Below are positions 58,800-64,000 of a stretch of 64,000 bases of DNA, piece by piece; position 1 is the stretch's first letter, and the number at the start of each line of letters is the position of its first letter. The stretch covers positions 496,001 to 560,000 of the forward strand of contig CAVYOE010000001.1 in assembly GCA_963770155.1 (NCBI GenBank), read 5' to 3'. The notes beneath the pieces are model-generated. The model saw only the letters and a program-made list of their open reading frames with translations, had not been told where the DNA came from and did not search any database. Both the position numbers and the translations under genes were made by a program. This stretch comes from CAVYOE01 sp963770155. Its GTDB lineage: Bacteria; Actinomycetota; Thermoleophilia; Solirubrobacterales; 70-9.

Positions 58800-60555
58800 G
58801 AAGCCGCTCCACCGGCGGCCGCGTCTCGGCGCGCCGCGTGGCCGGGGTCACTCGAGTCTCCTCGAGCAGCGTCAGGGCGGCCTCGGCGGCCGCTCCTCGA
58901 CGGCCGAGCTCACGGTCCTCGCTGCCGCGCCGGATCTGGGCCTCGAGCTCGCCGCTCTCGAGCCCCCGCTTGCCGACCACGATCCGCAGCGGGCAACCGA
59001 GCAGTTCCGCGTCGGTGAGCTTCTCGCCTGGGCCGGCGTCGCGGTCGTCGTAGAGCACCTCCGCCGGCTCTGCCTCGCGAGCTCCTCGTAGAGCTGATCG
59101 GCCGCGTCCCGCTCCGGGCGTCCGCCTCCTTGCCGAGTCCGACCAGGTGGATCTGCCAGGGAGCGATCGAGCGGGGCCAGACGATTCCCTTCTCGTCGGC
59201 GCTCTGCTCGATCGCGGCGGCGATGATCCGCGCCGGGCCGATCCCGTAGCTGCCCATGACCACCGGCTGCTCCTTGCCGGACTCATCGAGGTAGGTGGCG
59301 CCGAGCGGCTCGGAGTAGCGGGTGCCGAGCTTGAAGATGTTGCCGATCTCGATCGCCGGCTCGATCTCGATCTTGCCGCCCCCGGCGCCGTGTCGCCGGC
59401 CTCGACCGAGCGGATGTCGGCCTCCTCGAACTCGAAGTCGCGCCCCGGCTGGACGCCCTTGAGGTGCTGGTCGGCTGCGTTGGCGCCGGCGACGAACGAT
59501 TCGCCCTGGATCGCCGCGTCCTTGAGCACCGGGACCTCGACCCCGACCGGGCCGACGAAACCGACCGGCCCGAGCTCGGCAGCGATCTCCTCGTCGCGGG
59601 CGGGGCGGAACTCGGCCCCGAGATGGTTGCCGCAGCTTGATCTCGTTCAGGCGGTGGTCGCCGCGGACCAGAGCCAGGACCATGCCCGCCTTCGACCGCC
59701 CCCTCGACGATCACCGGCATCGCCTTCAGCAGCGCCCCCGGCGCGACCCCGAGCTCGCCGGAGACCTCCTCGACCGTGGTCAGGCCCGGGGTGTCGACCG
59801 CCTCGGGCGCGGCGAGCCGCGGCCGGCAGCTCGACCGGCTGTGGCGTCGGCGCTCGCGACCTCGACGTTTGCCGCGTAGCCGTCGGCCAGCGCGACCTCG
59901 TTCTCACCGGCCGGGCAGGGCGCCATGTACTCGTGGGCGCCCGACGCCGCCCATCATGCCGACGTCGGACTCGACCCGGTACCAGCGCAGGCCGGCGCGG
60001 TCGAAGATGCGGTCGTAGGCGCTCGATGTGGAGCTGGTAGCTGCGCTCGAGTCCCTCCTCGTCGCGGTCGAAGCTGTAGGCGTCCTTCATCGTGAACTCG
60101 CGGGTGCGCAGGACGCCGGCGCGCGGCCGTGGCTCGTCGCGCTCCTTGGTCTGCAGGTGGTAGAGGATCAGCGGCAGGTCGCGGTAGGAGCGGACCTCCG
60201 CGGCGACGTGGAAGGTGAGGGTCTCCTCGTGGGTCATCGCCAGCACCATCTCGGAGCCCTTGCGGTCCTCGAGCTTGAACAGCTCGTCGATCTCGTAGCG
60301 GCCCGGTCTGCTTCCAGTGTCGGCCGGCTGCAGCACCGGCATCAGCATCTCCTGGCCCCCGATCGCGTCCATCTCCTCGCGGATGATCTGCTCGGCCTTG
60401 CGGTGGGAGCGCCAGCCCGCGGGCAGATATGTCCAGAGGCCGGCGCCGAGCTGGCGGATCAGCCCGGCCCGCACCATCAGCTTGTGCGAGATCGCCTCGG
60501 CGTCCGCGGGCGGGTCCTTGAGCGTGGGCAGGAAGAGCTGCGAGAGGCGGGTCAT
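58800..60555 (-). pseudogene. proS: Prolyl-tRNA synthetase, multiply frameshifted
   Basis: Bacterial-type ProRS with editing domain. ATG 60555 begins MTRLSQLFLPTLKD; THEET, TREFTMKDAYSFDRDEEG and, in another frame, VVMGSYGIGPARI are all recognisable. The frame changes at about 60020, 59953, 59840, 59690, 59632, 59390 and 59115. Each segment is well conserved and free of internal stops. An essential, single-copy-type gene in this state suggests base-calling errors. A TATCGT hexamer (ACGATA at 60564-60569) lies 8 bases before ATG. The 3' end near 58800-58840 is uncertain. Confidence 0.85.
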
Positions 60556-60667
60556 CGCAGCTGACGATACCTTATAGGGCGTGCCGGGCTGCGGCCGCAT
60601 TGCGAGCCGCGGTCACGCGAGCCACCGGCGCCGCAACTAGCCAGGCGTCGTTAGGGTTTTGAATCCC

Positions 60668-62264
60668 GTGCGCAAGCACTTCCTCTGCATGTTTCGCGGG
60701 CCTGGCAGTTGACCGCACTCGTCGCTGTGCTGCGCACCGGCGGCCGAGCGCGGCGCCGAGCCAGATACACGATCTTCGACGCGTCGGAGGAGCTCAGCGG
60801 CAGCCTCAGCCCGGGCCTCATCGAACTCGGCCCTGGACGACGCCGACGACGCTCGGCTCGACGCGGTCCGGGTCCTGTTCTACTGGCGCGACGTCGTCGT
60901 CGAGCCGGAACGGCCTCAGCAAGACCGCCGGCGACTCCGGCGACCCGGCTTGGGCCGGCTACGCCCAGCCGGACGCCGGGTCAGCCGCTCGTCCGGCTGG
61001 GGCAAGTACGACGAGGTGGTCAAAGGGCCATCGTCGCGCGCGGCATGCAGCGCAGTGCTGGTGCCGACCGGCAAGTTCCCGGACGGACGGGTCCCGCGCT
61101 GGGCCAGCACGGCCGCGGACAAGGACGGCAGCGATCCCGCCGCGAGCGAGTACTGGCCTCTTCCTCAAGGCCCTCGGCCGGCGCTACAGCGGCGGCTACA
61201 ACCCCGGTGACCGGGGCCATGCCGGCCGCGTTCGCGGTCGGGATCTGGAACGAGATCAACAGCCCCTTCCAGTTCCAGCCGCAGATCAAGGGCGGGGCGC
61301 CCTATACACGCCGGCCGCCTATCGGGCGCTTTACACGGCCGGGCGCGCCGGGCTGCTTGCCGGCGGCTTCGGGGGCCAGATCTGGATGGCGGAGCTGGCT
61401 CCGCGCGGCACCAACACGACACTCGGGCGCGCTCGCTTTCACGAAGCAGATGCTCTGCCTCAGCATCAAGAAGAAAAAGGCTCGCCGGGGTCGCAAGAGG
61501 AAGCTGCGGATCAGGGCCCGCTGCGCCCCGCCTGGTCGCTGACGCGTTCGCCCATCACCCCCACTCCGGGATCGATCCCGCCCTTCCGGATCCCGATCGC
61601 CTTCAAGTCCGACGTCACCATGGGCAATATCGGGGCGCTGGCAAGCTGATCAGCAAGGCGGCCTCCGCCGGCGCGATCAATCGATGCCGATTGTCCTCAG
61701 CGAGTACGGCGTCCAGACCAGTCCGCCCGGACACCGTTCTTCGGCCTCAGCCCGCCAGCCCAAGCCGAGTACCTCGGCATCGCCGAGTTCCTCGCCTGGC
61801 GCAACCCAAACATCAGTCGGGCTGGTCGCAATACCTGCTCCGCGACGATGCCAATCTCGGTGGCTTCCAGTCGGGTCTTCGCTTCCGCGACGGCACCGCC
61901 GAAGCCGGCCTTCAACGGCTTCATCGGACCCCGCTGGTCATCAGCCGGACCAAGGGCAAGTGCGTGCGCTTCTCGAAGCGCGGCCGGCGCTGCAGGAAGC
62001 GGGTGTCCGGCCGGGTTCGTCAAAGCCTGGGGCGGCGTGCGGCCGGTCGGCAGCGCGGTGGTCCAGATCGAGCGCAGCGACGGCGGCGCCTTCGTCCCCG
62101 CGACCCCGCCGTTCAACACGGACTCGCTCGGCTACTTCAGCCGGAAGCTGGGTTACCGCACGGGCCGCGAGTTCAGGATCGTCTGGTACGACGCCCAGGA
62201 CGGCATCGAGGCCTGTAGCGGCCCCTGCGTCGGCCCCTCGATCCGGCCGTACAACTTCAAGTAA
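60668..62264 (+). pseudogene. Secreted glycosidase-like (GH5/GH39-type) gene, multiply frameshifted
   Basis: Pieces in all three frames assemble into an exported clan-A-type glycosidase: YTIFDASEELSG, VRVLFYWRD, then FAVGIWNEINSPFQFQPQ with the acid/base Glu region, then PIVLSEYGVQTSPP with a possible nucleophile Glu, and a C-terminal beta domain ending IRPYNFK. A Cys/basic segment (KGKCVRFSKRGRRC) precedes that domain. The start is probably GTG 60668, 10 bases after TAGGGT. At least eight frame changes occur, continuing the indel-rich zone. Confidence 0.65.
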
Positions 62265-62356
62265 GTGCCCCTGCGGCGGGCCTGTCCCGGCGCGGCACGC
62301 ACCGATAGGGTCCCCCCATCAGGTCAAGGAAGGCCAACTCGATCAGGGAGGTCCGG

Positions 62357-63208
62357 ATGACAGGTGTTCGACTGACGCAGAAGCTCGTAGCCGCGGCGCA
62401 GGTGCTCGCCGTCGGGGTGGCGTTGGCAGTACCGGCTTCGGCCGGCGCGGCGACCTTCACATCGACCACCGGGCTCGGATCTCCTCCCGCCTCCGGACCA
62501 TCATCGATCAGTGTCAGCGGACTCGAGGGGACGGTGACCAAGGTGCGCGCCACCCTGAATAGCGTTGACCACCAGGACGGCACGGACATGGACGTCCTCC
62601 TGGTCGGTCCGGCGGGCCAGAGCTCGATTCTGATGAGCGACACCTGCACTGCGTTGGTCAACGATACGTTCACCTTCGACGATGCGTCCGCAGGCGCGCT
62701 GGGCGGCAGTTGCCCGAGCGGCACGTTCAAGCCGACGGACATCACCGACTTTGGCGCCGACGGCTTTGTCAACCCTGCTCCACCCGGGCCTTACCAGGCC
62801 GGCCTCGCCATCTTCAACAACAGGCCGCCGAACGGGACCTGGAGCACCTTCCTGACCGACGACCAACTGGACGCCTCCGGCGGCGGCTTCAACAGCTGGA
62901 CCTTGGAGCTCGAGACCTCGGGCAAGGCGGGAGTCCAGTGCGACGGCGTCCCGGCGAGCTTCGTCGGTTCCCCCGGCAACGATGTGATTCGCGGCACACC
63001 GGCACGCGACGTAATTGCGGCGCTGGGAGGCAATGACCGCGTCTTCGGGCTCCGCGGCAGCGACCTGATCTGCGGTGGCGACGACAACGACAAGCTGAAC
63101 GGCGGTCCCGGCAGGGACCGCTTGGTCGGCGATGCCGGGCGCGACAAGTGTGTCGGCGGTCCAAAGAAGGACTCCGCCGTCACCTGCGAGAAGCGAAAGA
63201 AGATCTAA
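62357..63208 (+). CDS. Secreted protein with P-domain-like region and RTX-type repeats
   Basis: 283 residues. A signal peptide (ending SAGAA) is followed by a jelly-roll region resembling proprotein-convertase P domains (DMDVLLVGPAGQS, NGTWSTFLTDD), then a C-terminal calcium-binding repeat region (GSPGNDVIRGTPARDVIAALGG, GGDDNDKLNGGPGRDRL) and a basic end with two Cys (CVGG, CEKRKK). A GGGAGG ribosome site lies 5 bases before ATG. This gene is intact, so the indel zone ends before it. Confidence 0.85.
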   Translation: MTGVRLTQKLVAAAQVLAVGVALAVPASAGAATFTSTTGLGSPPASGPSSISVSGLEGTVTKVRATLNSVDHQDGTDMDVLLVGPAGQSSILMSDTCTALVNDTFTFDDASAGALGGSCPSGTFKPTDITDFGADGFVNPAPPGPYQAGLAIFNNRPPNGTWSTFLTDDQLDASGGGFNSWTLELETSGKAGVQCDGVPASFVGSPGNDVIRGTPARDVIAALGGNDRVFGLRGSDLICGGDDNDKLNGGPGRDRLVGDAGRDKCVGGPKKDSAVTCEKRKKI

Positions 63209-63217
63209 CGCGGTGCT

Positions 63218-64000
63218 CTAAGCCCGCGTAAAGCGGCGCCCTGCGGTCGGCGAGTCGTCCTCGTCGAGCGCGGGGCGCTTGCTCGTTACCGGCTGCAAGT
63301 AGGGCTCGCGCTCGGGCGCCGTGATGTCGCCGTCCTCCCCGTCGGCGGCCTCCGCCTCCATCTGTGCAATCCGCTCGGGGGTGAGCTCCCCGGCGTTCTC
63401 CTCCTCGATCTTGGCCAGCCACTCGGCGCCTTCGCTCGCCTTCTGCGTGTCCACTTCGACGCCGCCCCGGTCGAGGGACTTGTCGATTTCGGCGAAGAGC
63501 GCTTCGACCAGCTCTGCCTGCGGCACCTTCCGCAGGGGCTTGCCGTGGGCGAAGATCAGCCCCTCGTCCTTGGCGCCGGTGATCCCGAAGTCCGCGTGCG
63601 AGGCCTCGCCGATCCCGTTCACGGCGCAGCCGAGGACCGCGACCTCGATCGGCTCGGTGTAGGCCTCGAGCCGCTGCTCGATCTCGGCGACCACCGTGTC
63701 CATGTCGAACTGGAGCCGGCCGCAGGTCGGACAGGCGATCAGGACCGGGCCGCGCTGGCGCAGCTGCAGGGCTTTGAGGATCTCCCAGGCGACCTTGACC
63801 TCCTCCTCGGCGTGGAAGGTGGAGAGGCTGATCCGGATCGTGTCGCCGATGCCATCCGCCAGGAGAGTCCCGAGGCCGACGGAGGACTTGAGCGAGCCCG
63901 ACCACTTGGTGCCGGCCTCGGTGATCCCGAGGTGGATCGGGTACGGGATCTTCTCGGCGAGCAGGCGGTTGGAGGCGATCGTGTTGGGGACGTTGGTCGA
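63218..64000 (-). CDS. ispG: (E)-4-hydroxy-3-methylbut-2-enyl-diphosphate synthase (5'-truncated)
   Basis: Fe-S enzyme of the MEP isoprenoid pathway; the frame is open to the window edge, so the N-terminus is missing. The visible part has GITEAGTKWSGSLKSSVGLG, the cluster cysteines in IACPTCGRL and VLGCAVNGIGEA, and GLIFAHGKPLRKVP. A roughly 80-residue acidic C-terminal extension follows the catalytic part and is not in shorter homologues. It is convergent with the RTX-type gene. Confidence 0.95.
   Translation of the reverse strand, partial: STNVPNTIASNRLLAEKIPYPIHLGITEAGTKWSGSLKSSVGLGTLLADGIGDTIRISLSTFHAEEEVKVAWEILKALQLRQRGPVLIACPTCGRLQFDMDTVVAEIEQRLEAYTEPIEVAVLGCAVNGIGEASHADFGITGAKDEGLIFAHGKPLRKVPQAELVEALFAEIDKSLDRGGVEVDTQKASEGAEWLAKIEEENAGELTPERIAQMEAEAADGEDGDITAPEREPYLQPVTSKRPALDEDDSPTAGRRFTRA

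Noticed and set aside
58690..62264. Degenerate remnant of a mobile or horizontally acquired island
   Set aside because: The broken genes include proS and pgsA, with normal composition and no transposase, integrase or flanking repeats; indel errors explain it better.

Overview
The window is about 64 kb of high-GC chromosomal DNA with dense, mostly co-directional gene runs, many GTG/TTG starts and no insertion sequences, tRNA, rRNA or CRISPR array that I could find. Gene families and order (M16 peptidase-dapB-dapA-rnj-ftsK; recA-recX; miaB-miaA-dapF-dapL-hflX; murT/gatD; FHA-MerR-RsiG-like-pgsA; proS and ispG) point to an actinobacterium. The direct LL-diaminopimelate aminotransferase and the many secreted proteins with Lys/Arg-rich tails suggest the class Thermoleophilia (Solirubrobacterales and relatives). 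That placement is an inference from gene content, not from a marker comparison.

Layout. 0-4.5 kb: M16 peptidase, dapB, dapA and ribonuclease J. 4.6-12.3 kb: a two-component system divergent from ftsK, then a secreted trypsin-like protease and cinA. 12.3-16.1 kb: OsmC-like protein, epoxide-hydrolase-like protein, thpR, recA, recX. 16.1-24.2 kb: cupredoxin, miaB, miaA, a DapF homologue, dapL, a GH114-like protein, hflX, dut. 24.2-29.4 kb (minus strand): DAG kinase, murT, a methyltransferase, gatD, a small protein, lemA and a secreted protein. 29.4-32 kb: cyclophilin, peroxiredoxin, hydrolase, PRC-barrel protein. 32.2-42 kb: a general-stress island around a SigB/SigF-type sigma factor with its RsbW-, RsbV- and RsbU-like partner-switching proteins, a CBS protein, a DJ-1/PfpI protein, a FAD/Rieske oxidoreductase, small membrane proteins and a BON protein. 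42-58 kb: hydrolase, flavoprotein/lipoprotein pair, ccdA, dinB, an RlpA-like wall protein behind a c-di-AMP riboswitch, a wax-ester synthase, nadE, a cupin, a thioesterase, an AGPS-like FAD enzyme, then MerR, FHA and RsiG-like regulators. 58-64 kb: pgsA, proS and a glycosidase gene, all broken by apparent indels, then an RTX-type secreted protein and ispG running off the end.

Two promoter grammars recur. First, about 25 genes have a TANNNT-type -10 hexamer only 6-9 bases before the start codon, the layout expected for leaderless mRNAs; in five cases the upstream stop codon is the TAA/TAG of that hexamer. Second, genes around the sigma-factor operon carry GTTT-N15/16-GGGTA promoters, the SigB/SigF stress consensus. 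One such promoter drives no gene but is followed 90-130 bases later by a perfect hairpin with a T-tract, a candidate stress-induced small RNA.

Other observations are: a DapF homologue with Ser at both catalytic Cys positions (73 and 217); an RsiG-like c-di-GMP anti-sigma candidate; a perfect CRP-type palindrome midway between two divergent units, one of which carries the c-di-AMP riboswitch; and a run of frameshifts across 58.7-62.3 kb that looks like a sequence-quality problem rather than gene decay.
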